Below, piece after piece: positions 6,936-16,082 of a stretch of DNA of 41,138 nt. The position numbers were made by a program, and so were the translations under genes. The stretch lies in the NCBI GenBank assembly GCA_030538415.1, contig JAUNTY010000022.1, forward strand, positions 1-41,138, given 5' to 3'. Under the pieces are notes generated by a model that was not told where the DNA came from, did no database searches, and saw nothing but the letters and a program-made list of their open reading frames with translations. How positions within the stretch are numbered: position 1 is the stretch's first letter; every line of letters starts with the position of its first letter. This stretch comes from Neisseria sp. (GTDB lineage Bacteria > Pseudomonadota > Gammaproteobacteria > Burkholderiales > Neisseriaceae).

Positions 6936-7823
6936 ATGAATTACGCCCTTGATGCCCTCTGGTGGCGGCTCACCGATCCCAACGTGCGCGATTTAGCTTC
7001 GTTGCTGACCGCGCCGCCTTTGTGGCTGAGCGGCTGCGAATTGCCGGTGCGCGAATTATTGGGCGAACAAGGCTTCCGCTATCTGCTCGCGCTCGATGAA
7101 AATCCCGCGCCCTTACAAGCGCATTTGCAACAAGAAGCCCCGTTTGCCCACCGCTTGGGTTTTTACGCCGAAAGCCTGCTGGCCTTTTGGCTGCAAACCG
7201 CGCCGCACGCGCAGCTTCACGCCCGCAATCTGGTGATAAACGATGAAAACGGCGCAACCCTCGGCGCGCTCGATTTCGTCGCCGATCTCAACGGCCAAAC
7301 CCACCACATCGAACTGACCTGCAAATATTACGGCGACAAACAAGGCAGGCCGTCTGAAATGGTAGGGCTGAACCGCAGCGACCGCCTTGCCGACAAAGCC
7401 GCCAAGCTGCAACAGCAGCTGGCCTGGTCGGCGCAAACAGCAGGGCAGGCCGCCCTGCAAGCCGCAGGCATCAACCCGCAAGCCATCCGGCGCGTTTCCA
7501 TCGTGCGCGGCATCGGCTTTGCCGCCGCAAACGCCGCATGGTGCAGCGCCCCGCTCAACCGCCACGGCTGGCACGGCCGCTATCTCGAAGCCGCCCAAGC
7601 GTGGCCGCTTTCCGAAAGCTTATCCCCGCAGGCCGATTCGCAAACACGCTACTACCCGCTGCCCCCCATGCACCTGCTCGCCCCCGCACGCGTGCCGCCC
7701 GTTTACGCGCTGACAGCAGAGGCGCTGAACGAAGTGGCATACGGGCAAGTGGCACAGTTGGAATTGCGCCCCGACGGTTATTGGCACGAAGTGGCGCGCA
7801 TGATGAAGGGCAGGATGGCGTAA
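6936..7823 (+). CDS. DUF1853 family protein
   Basis: 295 residues matching the DUF1853 family, which has no assigned function. The N-terminus (MNYALDALWWRLTDPNVRDLASLL) and the central LGALDFVADLNG followed by HHIELTCKYYG are characteristic. The spacing of Asp113, Glu126 and Lys130 recalls a PD-(D/E)XK nuclease core, but the E-to-K spacing is unusual, so catalysis is only a suggestion. The start at 6936 directly follows the DUS after trmJ; a longer in-frame opening upstream runs through trmJ in the wrong frame and is not used. Translation probably depends on coupling to trmJ. Confidence 0.82.
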   Translation: MNYALDALWWRLTDPNVRDLASLLTAPPLWLSGCELPVRELLGEQGFRYLLALDENPAPLQAHLQQEAPFAHRLGFYAESLLAFWLQTAPHAQLHARNLVINDENGATLGALDFVADLNGQTHHIELTCKYYGDKQGRPSEMVGLNRSDRLADKAAKLQQQLAWSAQTAGQAALQAAGINPQAIRRVSIVRGIGFAAANAAWCSAPLNRHGWHGRYLEAAQAWPLSESLSPQADSQTRYYPLPPMHLLAPARVPPVYALTAEALNEVAYGQVAQLELRPDGYWHEVARMMKGRMA

Positions 7824-7845
7824 AAGCCGTGCCCGCCTGAAGCCC

Positions 7846-7894
7846 CAAGGCCGTCTGAAAAGTTTTGTTTGAGAAAGCTTTTCAGACGGCCTTG
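7846..7894 (+). terminator. DUS-pair terminator of trmJ-DUF1853
   Basis: CAAGGCCGTCTGAAAAG and its complement around a loop of about 15 bases, 23 bases past the DUF1853 stop codon. The loop is longer than in most pairs here. Confidence 0.65.
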
Positions 7895-7946
7895 ATATGG
7901 TTATGATGTTGGAATTTCAATTGCAGATACTGCGGAAAGAGAAAGT

Positions 7947-8579
7947 ATGTTGGGGGTGGGGGTATTATTCGGATTGGGGTTGTGGCTGCTGTTGACTTAT
8001 TTTGTCGCGAGATTGGGCGGTAAGTTGACTGCTAATTTAGGCTGGGGAAAGTGGCCTGGGATTTTCTTGGGATTCATGTTGATAATGGGTGGTTTTATTG
8101 TTTACTGGATATGGGAATATATTGCTGTTCAAAACTATGTTGCTAAATTATGTAAGGAGGAGGCGGGAGTGATTGTGTATGTGCCACCAGAAGAGTGGCG
8201 CAAACAGCTAGGAGAGAAAGAATGGGAAAAAAATGTTAAGCTTGATTATTTTGAACGTCAAAATCACCCTAGGGATGAAGTGCTTTGGGATGGAAAAATG
8301 TTTCGTCAAGTTGCTAAAGAAAATTCACGGCTCGGAATTTATTCGTATACAGGTGAAAAAAAAATGTTTACTGTTAAATTTATTAATCTCGTATTAGATA
8401 CGACTAATGGCCAAAAAATTTTATCGGTTACTTGGTTCTCAACAGGAGTTGGAGCTTGGCTAGCAGGAGGAAGTTTTAAATTATGGTTAAATACAATACA
8501 TACTTGCAGTGATAAAGAAACAGCTTATTTTAATGCATTGTTAAGATTGTATTCAACAAATTCATCAATGGATAAGTAA
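7947..8579 (+). CDS. Membrane protein of unknown function upstream of RTX gene
   Basis: 210 residues with two membrane segments (about 4-22, VLFGLGLWLLLTYFVA, and 38-58, GIFLGFMLIMGGFIVYWIW). A soluble part of about 150 residues begins LCKEEAGVIVYVPPEEW and contains paired aromatic and charged stretches but no motif I know. The coding DNA is clearly more A/T rich than the flanking housekeeping genes, suggesting transfer. GAAAG precedes the ATG. The RTX gene follows after 40 bases with no terminator, so they are probably co-transcribed. A role in protecting from, or handling, the RTX product is a guess from position. Confidence 0.75.
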   Translation: MLGVGVLFGLGLWLLLTYFVARLGGKLTANLGWGKWPGIFLGFMLIMGGFIVYWIWEYIAVQNYVAKLCKEEAGVIVYVPPEEWRKQLGEKEWEKNVKLDYFERQNHPRDEVLWDGKMFRQVAKENSRLGIYSYTGEKKMFTVKFINLVLDTTNGQKILSVTWFSTGVGAWLAGGSFKLWLNTIHTCSDKETAYFNALLRLYSTNSSMDK

Positions 8580-8619
8580 TAAAAAATATTACATTATTTA
8601 CATTCACGGAAGCTATGAA

Positions 8620-11600
8620 ATGTCTGTCCAAAAAATATCTGATTATATCTATCTTGCAGAAATAAGTTATGGTGATTTTTCTAATCTGCATATAAGCGTA
8701 GAAGATGCTATTAAAAGCCCTCTTAATGGTGATAAACCTGTAAGCTTCGCAAAATTAGTTACCGATAATTACTCAGTAGCCGCCCACTGGAAAGACCGCT
8801 CAGATGAAAGCAGTTTTTCTGGCACCCTCTTTGTAGGCAACGCTGATACAGAGAACGAAGGAAACTATGTACTGGCTCTAAAAGGTACTTTGGAAGTAGT
8901 CAAAGACCTGTTGGTTACCGATGTTGCCGATATTGTCAACGACGGCTTGGCGCATCATCAAATCGTCGATTTATACAATTTTTGGCAGCAGATTACGACT
9001 GAAGAAGAGACAATCTATCATGCCGCAACCATCCGCACCGTGCCGTTAACCACCTTCTCCATTACTGCCGAGGCATTGCAGGCTTATTTTCAGGAAGAAA
9101 AATTGTGGGAGCAGGGTTATTTTTTGGATACGGGCGTATTAAAGCAAATCGTTTTTCAAGATTCCGATGTGCTGTATCAGGATGAGCGTCAATTCGGTTT
9201 GGGGGTTGATGTCAAGTCGGTAACGGTTACGGGGCATAGTTTGGGCGGCCATCTGAGCGCGGCATTCTCGCGCCTGTTTCCCGAGGCGACCGAGCATGCT
9301 TATATGGTCAACGGGGCGGGCTATGGCGCCAAGCTTGATGTGTTGGGTAATGCGGCGGCTATCAGCGGCTTTAATATTTATTCTGTATTCAATCGTTTGA
9401 AAGGTGCCTCTGCTTTTGACAGCGGCAAAATCACCAATATTGTCGGCGATGCCAATATGGATTTTGTGGCGCAGGATTGGCTGGTCGGTTTGGCGCAGCC
9501 GGGTAAGGTGGAGCGGCTTTTTATCGAGCAGCCTGATTTGCTGGCCTCGGCATTCGGCCACGGCTCCGACCAGATGAGTGATTCGATGGCGGTGGTGGAT
9601 TTGTTTGTGAGGCTGGACGATACCCTTGCAGACAAGCCGCTTGGGGAATTGCTGGCTTTGGCGGATGTGATTCTGGCGGCGGGCGCGCGCGATAACGGCG
9701 ATACGCTGGAAACGCTGGTTGAAAAGCTGCATGCGCTGCTTACCGGCGATGACGGCCTCACCGTGGTCGGCGGTGACCGCAACAGTCTTTATACCGGTAT
9801 TTTGGAAGTGCAAAAAGTGATTGAGGGTTTGGGTGACGGCAAGCCGGATTACCGTTTGGAAGCGGTTTCGGATACGGTTGCCGGGCTGGCTTTGCAGAAT
9901 GATGAAAATGCGCCGGCTTACCGCTATGCCTTGCAGCAGATGAATCCGTTTGTGTTGCTGAATGCTGATTATGCGGTGCACAATGCAAACCACGAGCTGG
10001 AAATGTGGAGCGCCGAACATCCTGCGGGGATGACGGAAACCTATATCTTGAAGCGCGGTGACATGCTGCGGGAGATGATGCAGGATTTTACCGAGCCGTT
10101 GCCGTTTATGCGCGATGTGGAATATGTCGATGCGGCCGGCGGCATCAGGCTGGAAACGACGGATGTGGCTGATGCGCCGCTGGTGGCTTTTGCGGCGGAC
10201 GGGCAGGATGTGCCTGTCGGCAGCGTCAAAGGCGATTATCTGTTTGGCGGTGATGGCAATCAGACTTTGGACGGCAGGGGCGGTCATGATTATCTGGAAG
10301 GCGGTATTGGTTCGGATACTTATATCATCCGCAACAACGATACTGTTTTCGATGCCGACGGGCGGGGCAGGCTGGTGTTTGCCGACGGCGATGTGCAGGC
10401 GGCGGCGTTTTTCCGTTCGCCTTACGGCAGCAATCATGTGTGGCACAGCGAGGCGCGGGATGCGGGCGGCGCTGCGCCGCTGCTGACGGCCATCCGCTCG
10501 GGGCAGGATTTGATTGTGGCGCATGTCAACGGTGAAGATTCGGCCACGGTGAGGGATTTCTTTTCCCTTGCGGCGGAAAACGGCTCCGGCGGCCTGAGCG
10601 GGCTGGGCATCAGTCTGGATGTGGCGGAAAAAGATGATGTGGAAGCCGTGCGTTATACCGCGGGCTCGCTCAATCATTACAATGTGTTTTATCTGAATCA
10701 CAAGGTCTACACGCAGCTGAACGGCGGCAATAAAGACGATATTGTATTTGCGGGCGGCTCCGACGGCGTGGATGCGCGCCTGGGCGGCGGCAACGACCGT
10801 ATTTTCGGCAGCTCCGTGGCCGACCGCATTGATGGCGGCGACGGGCATGACAGCATCAACGGCAGCGCGTATGTGCCGGCCAATACCACCCGCCCGAAGG
10901 AAGAGCTGGCGCTGGATGCGGACATCATCATCGGCGGTGCGGGGCGCGACCTGATTAACGGTATGGCGGGCGACGATATTATTTATACCGGCTTTGAAAA
11001 CGAACATCTGCTGACGGGCGGCAACAACGAGCGCGGCGACTGGGCATTGGGCGCGATGGGCAATGATACGCTCTACGGCAGCACCGAGCGCGATTTCCTG
11101 CAGGGCGGCGCGGATGCCGATGTGGTTTACGGCGGCGCGGGCGATGATGTGATTCTGGGCGACGGCGGCATCGGCGCGGGCAGAAAATCGTTTAACCTGA
11201 CAGGCACAATGCCGTATACCGGGGTGGAATACAACCATATCGGTCTGGGCGCTTGGAATCCTGTGGTGGTCAATATTCCCGGCACGACGCTGGCCTTGGA
11301 GCATGTGTTGCAGGAGGGGGATGCAAACGGGGAATACAAGCCGACGGCGCTTTATCTGTTTCCGGCATCGCACCCGGATAATGACAAGTGGACGCTGGAA
11401 ATCGACCATGAACAAGGCGACTACACGCTCACGACCACGGTTGCGCTCCATGAGGATGAGCACCGTGTCGCCCAAGGCGGCGCTGATTTGCTGTTTGGCG
11501 GCTACGGCAATGATTTGATTGTCGGTCAGAGCGGCTCGGATTATCTTTATGGCGGCCAAGGCGACGATATTCTCTATGGTGATGACAATCGGGAAGATAT

Positions 11601-12966
11601 TGAGGATTACGGCCATGATTACCTCAATGGCGGAGCCGGTAACGACAAGCTCTATGGTGGCCGGGGCGATGATGTTTTGATCGGCGGCAGCGGCAGCGAT
11701 TTGCTGGCGGGCGGGGAAGGGCTTGATGTGTATGAATTCGCCTTGGCGGATTTGCAGAATGCTGAAGATACCGATACGGTGATAGATGCCGACGGGCAGG
11801 GGCGCATTCGTATTGACGGTGTGGGCATCGAGCAATATGCCTGGCTGGCCGACGGGGCGGATGCCGTGCAATGGCGGGCACCGGGCGTCGGCTTGACGCT
11901 GTCGCTGTCGGGCAGCGACTTGGTGCTTTCGGGCGATGCGTTTGCCGCGAAAATTGTGGTTCAAGGTTTTTCAAACGGCAGCCTGGGGTTGAATCTGCCG
12001 CCGCCGGCCGAGATTCCGGAAGAACAGCCGGAGCTGCCGGAAGAGCCGCAACCTGATTTGCCCGAGCCTGCCAATCATGCGCCGGTGGCCGCCGCTGCTT
12101 TTGATACGCAAAAACTGACGGCGGGCGAAGCATGGGCGTATACCCTGCCCGAACACCATTTCAGTGATGCCGACGGCGATACGCTGGCCTACAGCGTCAC
12201 CATGGCCGACGGCAGCCCTGTGCCGGAGTGGCTGGTTTTTGATGCGGGCAGCCACACGCTGTATGGTACGGCGGAATCGGCCACCGCTCTGCAATTGAGC
12301 GTGACGGCGTCAGACGGCAGCGGTGCGGCCGCTTCCTTGCCGCTGCTGCTGGATATTGTGCCTGCCGGCCGTTACCAAAGCCCGGAACGCACGCTGAGCG
12401 GCGAAGAAACCGATGACATCATTCATGGCTCGGATATGCGCGAAGATTTGAACGGCTATGGCGGCAACGATACCATTTATGGCTATGGCGGCAATGATGT
12501 CATCAACGGCGGAGCCGGTAATGATTATCTTGAAGGCGGCGCGGGCGCAGATACTTATGTGTTTGCCGAAAGCTGGGGGCAGGATACGGTGGTTGCAGTC
12601 AATGGCGAAGACCATATGTATTTCAAAGATACGCTGTTGTCGCAAATCGGCTTCAGCCGTGATGGTGCGGATTTGCTGATGACCAAGACGGATACGGCAG
12701 ACAGCATCCGGATTGTCAATCAGTTTGATGTGCTTGCAGAGGATGATGTTTTGGGCATTGTAAACTGGGAGTTTGCCGACGGGGAGATTTTGCTGGCGGC
12801 CGATGTGTATGCGCTGACGGATAATGGGCATGAGGCTGCCGCGCAGGCGGATGGCTTGGCCGGTGCGGCAGCCGCTTCCGGCGGCGGTGCTTATATCCAG
12901 GATGTTTCCGCGCTGAACGCGGATATTTACCATCCGAATATTGCGCTGACGGCAGCAGTCATGTAA
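8620..12966 (+). CDS. RTX protein with lipase-like N-terminal domain
   Basis: The 1448-residue protein begins with an alpha/beta-hydrolase-type domain. The nucleophile elbow is GHSLGGH, with Ser207 the likely catalytic serine, suggesting a lipase or esterase. Four blocks of RTX nonapeptides (GGxGxDxLx) follow at about 538-590, 700-755, 769-851 and 954-1047; these bind calcium outside the cell. Next come a Pro/Glu-rich linker (about 1126-1157), a cadherin/dystroglycan-like domain (NHAPVAAAAF to LLLDIV, about 1150-1247), a last RTX block (1257-1314) and a calcium-binding-related C-terminal domain. There is no N-terminal signal peptide, as expected for type I secretion via an uncleaved C-terminal signal. 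No HlyB/HlyD/TolC genes are in the window. Substrate and target are unknown. Confidence 0.88.
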   Translation: MSVQKISDYIYLAEISYGDFSNLHISVEDAIKSPLNGDKPVSFAKLVTDNYSVAAHWKDRSDESSFSGTLFVGNADTENEGNYVLALKGTLEVVKDLLVTDVADIVNDGLAHHQIVDLYNFWQQITTEEETIYHAATIRTVPLTTFSITAEALQAYFQEEKLWEQGYFLDTGVLKQIVFQDSDVLYQDERQFGLGVDVKSVTVTGHSLGGHLSAAFSRLFPEATEHAYMVNGAGYGAKLDVLGNAAAISGFNIYSVFNRLKGASAFDSGKITNIVGDANMDFVAQDWLVGLAQPGKVERLFIEQPDLLASAFGHGSDQMSDSMAVVDLFVRLDDTLADKPLGELLALADVILAAGARDNGDTLETLVEKLHALLTGDDGLTVVGGDRNSLYTGILEVQKVIEGLGDGKPDYRLEAVSDTVAGLALQNDENAPAYRYALQQMNPFVLLNADYAVHNANHELEMWSAEHPAGMTETYILKRGDMLREMMQDFTEPLPFMRDVEYVDAAGGIRLETTDVADAPLVAFAADGQDVPVGSVKGDYLFGGDGNQTLDGRGGHDYLEGGIGSDTYIIRNNDTVFDADGRGRLVFADGDVQAAAFFRSPYGSNHVWHSEARDAGGAAPLLTAIRSGQDLIVAHVNGEDSATVRDFFSLAAENGSGGLSGLGISLDVAEKDDVEAVRYTAGSLNHYNVFYLNHKVYTQLNGGNKDDIVFAGGSDGVDARLGGGNDRIFGSSVADRIDGGDGHDSINGSAYVPANTTRPKEELALDADIIIGGAGRDLINGMAGDDIIYTGFENEHLLTGGNNERGDWALGAMGNDTLYGSTERDFLQGGADADVVYGGAGDDVILGDGGIGAGRKSFNLTGTMPYTGVEYNHIGLGAWNPVVVNIPGTTLALEHVLQEGDANGEYKPTALYLFPASHPDNDKWTLEIDHEQGDYTLTTTVALHEDEHRVAQGGADLLFGGYGNDLIVGQSGSDYLYGGQGDDILYGDDNREDIEDYGHDYLNGGAGNDKLYGGRGDDVLIGGSGSDLLAGGEGLDVYEFALADLQNAEDTDTVIDADGQGRIRIDGVGIEQYAWLADGADAVQWRAPGVGLTLSLSGSDLVLSGDAFAAKIVVQGFSNGSLGLNLPPPAEIPEEQPELPEEPQPDLPEPANHAPVAAAAFDTQKLTAGEAWAYTLPEHHFSDADGDTLAYSVTMADGSPVPEWLVFDAGSHTLYGTAESATALQLSVTASDGSGAAASLPLLLDIVPAGRYQSPERTLSGEETDDIIHGSDMREDLNGYGGNDTIYGYGGNDVINGGAGNDYLEGGAGADTYVFAESWGQDTVVAVNGEDHMYFKDTLLSQIGFSRDGADLLMTKTDTADSIRIVNQFDVLAEDDVLGIVNWEFADGEILLAADVYALTDNGHEAAAQADGLAGAAAASGGGAYIQDVSALNADIYHPNIALTAAVM

Positions 12967-12992
12967 GGCAGCAGCGCGCCTGTCATCCCGAC

Positions 12993-13032
12993 CAGCCTTC
13001 ATCCGCAAAACCGGTTTTGCGGATGAAGGCTG
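12993..13032. terminator. 40-nt perfect palindrome after the RTX gene
   Basis: The arm CAGCCTTCATCCGCAAAACC is followed at once by its exact complement, with no loop. It lies 27 bases past the RTX stop codon, where a terminator is expected, but lacks a DUS and a T tract. It may act as a bidirectional hairpin or be the remnant of a mobile element. Confidence 0.5.
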
Positions 13033-13203
13033 ATTGGATTGATGCTGGGCAATTGTCATGCGCAGGCAAAAATATATTTTGTCCTGTCATTGTGGTACAC
13101 TTGCAATTTAAATTTTTACCCCCAATTTGCGGGAAAATGAATGCACAAAGCGGGCAGAAAGCCTGCTTTGGATTGTTAACATCAACAGAATTAAGGGCTT
13201 ATA

Positions 13204-14514
13204 ATGAGCGTAACTGTAGAAACTTTGGAAAATCTGGAACGCAAAATCGTGCTGACCCTGCCGTGGGCGGCCATCAATGCAGAAACCGACAAACGCTTGA
13301 AACAAACCCAACGCCGCGTGAAAATCGATGGTTTCCGTCCGGGCAAAGCGCCGTTGAAAATGGTTGAATCAATGTATGGTGCAGGCGTGCAAAATGATGT
13401 GATGAACGAGCAGGTTCAAAAAGCGTTTTACGATATTGCTGTGAGCGAAGACCTGAAAGTGGCCGGTATGCCGCGTTTTGAAGGCGTGGAGGAGCAAGAC
13501 GATCAAGAAGCCTTTAAAGTGGCCGCCGTGTTTGAAGTATTCCCCGAGATCAGCGTGGGCGATTTGTCGGCGCAGGAAATCGAAAAAGTCACCGCAGAAG
13601 TGGGCGATGCCGAAATCGACAAAACCATCGACATTCTGCGCCAGCAACGCACCCGCTTCAACCACGTCGAGCGCGAAGCCGAAAACGGCGACCGCGTCAT
13701 CATCGACTTTGAAGGCAAAATCGACGGTGTGCCGTTTGACGGCGGCAGCTCTAAAAATTATCCGTTCGTGTTGGGCAACGGCCAAATGCTGCCCGAATTC
13801 GAAGCCGGCGTACTCGGCCTGAAAGAAGGCGAAAGCAAAGACGTGGAAGTCAACTTCCCTGAAGATTACCACGGCAAAGACGTGGCCGGTAAAACTGCCG
13901 TCTTCACCATCACGCTGAGCAATGTTTCTGCGCCGGTATTGCCGGAAGTGGACGAGCAGTTTGCCAAAGCTTTGGGTATTGAAGACGGCGATGTGGCCAA
14001 AATGCGCGAAGAAGTGAAGAAAAACGTCGAGCGCGAAGTCAAACGCCGCACCCAAGATCAAACCAAAGAAGCCGTGATGGAAGCCTTGCTGAAAGCCACT
14101 GAAATTCAGCTGCCCAAAGCGCTGGTAGCTGATGAAGCCGCCCGTTTGGCTGCCGAAATGAAACAAAACTTCGTTAATCAAGGCATGGCCGATGCCGCCA
14201 ATCTGGATTTGCCTGCCGATATGTTCAACGAACAGGCCGAACGTCGCGTGGCTTTGGGCTTGATTCTGGCCAAACTGGTTGAAGAAAACAAACTGGAGCC
14301 GAGCGAAGAGCAAATCAAAGGCGTGGTGAGCGAATTTGCGGAAAGCTATGAAGACCCGCAAGAAGTCATCGAGTGGTATTTTGCCGACCAGCAACGCCTG
14401 CAAGGCCCGACTTCGCTGGCGATTGAAGCGAATGTGGTGGATTTTGTGCTGGGCAAAGCCAAAGTCAGCGAAAAAGCCCTCTCATTTGACGAAGTGATGG
14501 GCGCGCAAGCCTGA
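13204..14514 (+). CDS. tig: Trigger factor
   Basis: This is the ribosome-bound chaperone and peptidyl-prolyl isomerase that meets nascent chains at the exit tunnel. The 436 residues match the usual length (E. coli 432). The ribosome-binding signature GFRPGKAPLKMVE lies near residue 45. The FKBP domain occupies roughly 160-245 (GDRVIIDFEGKIDGVPFDGG), and the C-terminal arm and hinge follow. AAGGG lies eight bases before the ATG. It precedes clpP, but a terminator hairpin separates them, as often in the tig-clpP arrangement of proteobacteria. Confidence 0.97.
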   Translation: MSVTVETLENLERKIVLTLPWAAINAETDKRLKQTQRRVKIDGFRPGKAPLKMVESMYGAGVQNDVMNEQVQKAFYDIAVSEDLKVAGMPRFEGVEEQDDQEAFKVAAVFEVFPEISVGDLSAQEIEKVTAEVGDAEIDKTIDILRQQRTRFNHVEREAENGDRVIIDFEGKIDGVPFDGGSSKNYPFVLGNGQMLPEFEAGVLGLKEGESKDVEVNFPEDYHGKDVAGKTAVFTITLSNVSAPVLPEVDEQFAKALGIEDGDVAKMREEVKKNVEREVKRRTQDQTKEAVMEALLKATEIQLPKALVADEAARLAAEMKQNFVNQGMADAANLDLPADMFNEQAERRVALGLILAKLVEENKLEPSEEQIKGVVSEFAESYEDPQEVIEWYFADQQRLQGPTSLAIEANVVDFVLGKAKVSEKALSFDEVMGAQA

Positions 14515-14543
14515 GTTATGCCGCCAACGGCTGGATATTAATT

Positions 14544-14586
14544 AAAAAGCACCTAAGTCGCCCCTTTAGCGCTTTGGTGCTTTTTT
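14544..14586 (+). terminator. Intrinsic terminator between tig and clpP
   Basis: A stem of AAAAAGCACC with GGTGCTTTTTT, with an inner CGC/GCG pairing, is followed by a run of T. It is not of the DUS type. It probably reduces rather than abolishes read-through into clpP. Confidence 0.75.
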
Positions 14587-14612
14587 ATCGAAAATGATGA
14601 AAAGGAGCAAAC

Positions 14613-15236
14613 ATGATTCCCGAAATTAGCAACAACTACTTGGTGCCGACCGTGGTCGAGCAAAGCGGCAGAGGCGAGCGCGCGTTTGATATTTACTCGC
14701 GCCTGCTGAAAGAACGCATTATTTTTCTGGTGGGGCCGGTCAACGACCAAACCGCCAATCTGGTCGTGGCGCAGCTCTTGTTTCTGGAAAGCGAAAACCC
14801 GGATAAAGATATTTTTCTGTATATCAATTCCCCGGGCGGCTCGGTAACGGCGGGCATGTCGATTTACGACACCATGAATTTCGTAAAACCCGATGTGTCT
14901 ACCCTGTGTCTCGGTCAGGCGGCCAGTATGGGTGCGTTTCTGCTTTCTGCCGGTAAAAAAGGCAAACGTTTCGCGCTGCCCAACAGCCGCATCATGATTC
15001 ACCAGCCGCTCATCAGCGGCGGTTTGGGCGGTCAGGCTTCGGATATCGAAATCCATGCGCGCGAGCTGCTGAAAATCAAGGAAAAACTCAATCGTTTGCT
15101 GGCCGAGCATTGCGGCCGTGATTTGAGCGACCTAGAGCGCGATACCGACCGCGACAATTTCATGTCGGCCGATGAAGCACAGGCTTACGGTTTGATTGAC
15201 CAAGTGTTGGCAAATCGCGACAGTATCCAGCTGTAA
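14613..15236 (+). CDS. clpP: ATP-dependent Clp protease proteolytic subunit ClpP
   Basis: The 207-residue serine peptidase forms the two-ring chamber that degrades proteins delivered by ClpX or ClpA. The catalytic triad is visible: Ser105 in [10 protein letters not shown], His130 in IMIHQP and Asp179 in the DTDRDNFMS region, with the normal spacing. The N-terminal [20 protein letters not shown] is highly conserved. AAAGGAG precedes the ATG. No clpX gene follows; instead a DUS terminator and repeat sequence come after the stop codon. Confidence 0.97.
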   Translation: MIPEISNNYLVPTVVEQSGRGERAFDIYSRLLKERIIFLVGPVNDQTANLVVAQLLFLESENPDKDIFLYINSPGGSVTAGMSIYDTMNFVKPDVSTLCLGQAASMGAFLLSAGKKGKRFALPNSRIMIHQPLISGGLGGQASDIEIHARELLKIKEKLNRLLAEHCGRDLSDLERDTDRDNFMSADEAQAYGLIDQVLANRDSIQL

Positions 15237-15240
15237 GGCA

Positions 15241-15280
15241 AACAAAAAGCCGTCTGAAAAGTTTCAGACGGCTTTTTGTT
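15241..15280 (+). terminator. DUS-pair terminator of clpP
   Basis: AACAAAAAGCCGTCTGAAA and its complement around a very short loop, ending in TTTTTG. It begins four bases after the clpP stop codon. Confidence 0.8.
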
Positions 15281-15296
15281 TTTGTTTGATAGCCAC

Positions 15297-15525
15297 TTAA
15301 ATCGGGCAACACATTTTGTATGCAAGGCAGCAATGCCGTATGCAGTGTAAGTTCGGGATAAACCGGTTACTTTGGGAAGATAGAAATAGTTGCTTATCCG
15401 GCCATTTGCCCCTTCCTCTTCTTCGAGCTGCAAGAACAGAGAGGAAATAAGTGGCTGAAATACCAACACTTACTCAAAATAAAATGTTTATCCCGAACGC
15501 CGAACGCATGTTGGTTTGGCTGTAA
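15297..15525. repeat. Degenerate repeat region between clpP and slyD
   Basis: Bases 15301-15345 contain ATGCAAGGCAGCAATGCCGTATGC, a shortened core of Correia type with poorly matching ends. A perfect 13-base inverted repeat, GTTCGGGATAAAC, lies at 15351-15363 and (inverted) at 15486-15498, enclosing 122 bases without a gene. It is probably a decayed element. No clear terminator for slyD (stop at 15526) is seen. Confidence 0.4.
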
Positions 15526-16005
15526 TTAGTGATGGTGGCCGTGTGCGCCGTGTGCGTGGCCGTGGGCAATCTCTTCGGCGCTGGCATCGCGCACGCTGTC
15601 TACCGTTGCCTTGAAGCGGATTTTCATGCCTGCCAGTGGATGGTTGCCGTCAACCACGGCTTTGCCGTCGGCCACGTCGGTGACGCGGTATACGAACACA
15701 TCGCCGGTTTCCGGATCGTCGGCTTCAAACATCATGCCCACTTCCACATCTACCGGGAATACGCTGACGTCTTCAATGCGCACCAGCTCCGGGTCTTGTT
15801 CGCCGAAAGCATCGTCGGGCGACAATACGACATCAACCACATCGCCCACATCTTTGCCGTGGAGCGCTTCTTCCACCAAAGGGAAAATGCCGTCATAACC
15901 GCCATGCAGATAGGCAATCGGTTGTTCGGTTTGGTCAATCAGCTGGTCGTTGGCGTCAAACATTTCGTAGTGGAGCGTGACAACCGAATTTTTTGCAATG
16001 GCCAT
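15526..16005 (-). CDS. slyD: FKBP-type peptidyl-prolyl isomerase SlyD
   Basis: 159-residue FKBP-type isomerase and metallochaperone. The isomerase half begins MAIAKNSVVTLHYEMFDAN with LIDQTEQPIAYLHG; the inserted chaperone flap follows (about 70-120); then DGNHPLAGM, a hallmark of SlyD, and a His-rich tail (HGHAHGAHGHHH) that in E. coli binds nickel for hydrogenase. The tail here is shorter than the E. coli one. AAAGGA precedes the ATG. It is in a cluster of folding genes with tig and clpP but is transcribed the other way. Confidence 0.95.
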   Translation of the reverse strand: MAIAKNSVVTLHYEMFDANDQLIDQTEQPIAYLHGGYDGIFPLVEEALHGKDVGDVVDVVLSPDDAFGEQDPELVRIEDVSVFPVDVEVGMMFEADDPETGDVFVYRVTDVADGKAVVDGNHPLAGMKIRFKATVDSVRDASAEEIAHGHAHGAHGHHH

Positions 16006-16053
16006 GTGTAATCCTTTAGAGGTGGGTAAATGCCGTGAATGAAATAGACCCTG

Positions 16054-16082
16054 AAAATAATCAACCGCAGGTCATTTGACAA
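16054..16082 (-). promoter_or_regulatory. Candidate promoter of slyD
   Basis: On the minus strand TTGTCA and TATTTT are separated by 17 bases, about 50 bases before the ATG. The -35 is good and the -10 moderate. Confidence 0.4.

Noticed and set aside
9139-11964. A 941-codon open frame on the minus strand opposite the lipase-like RTX gene
   Set aside because: It mirrors the RTX gene; the repeated Gly/Asp codons leave the opposite frame free of stops. The translation is Ile/Ala/Arg/Gln rich without domains and has no ribosome site.
13369-14403. A 344-codon minus-strand frame opposite tig
   Set aside because: Trigger factor is certain on the other strand; the antisense product is Phe/His rich and resembles nothing.
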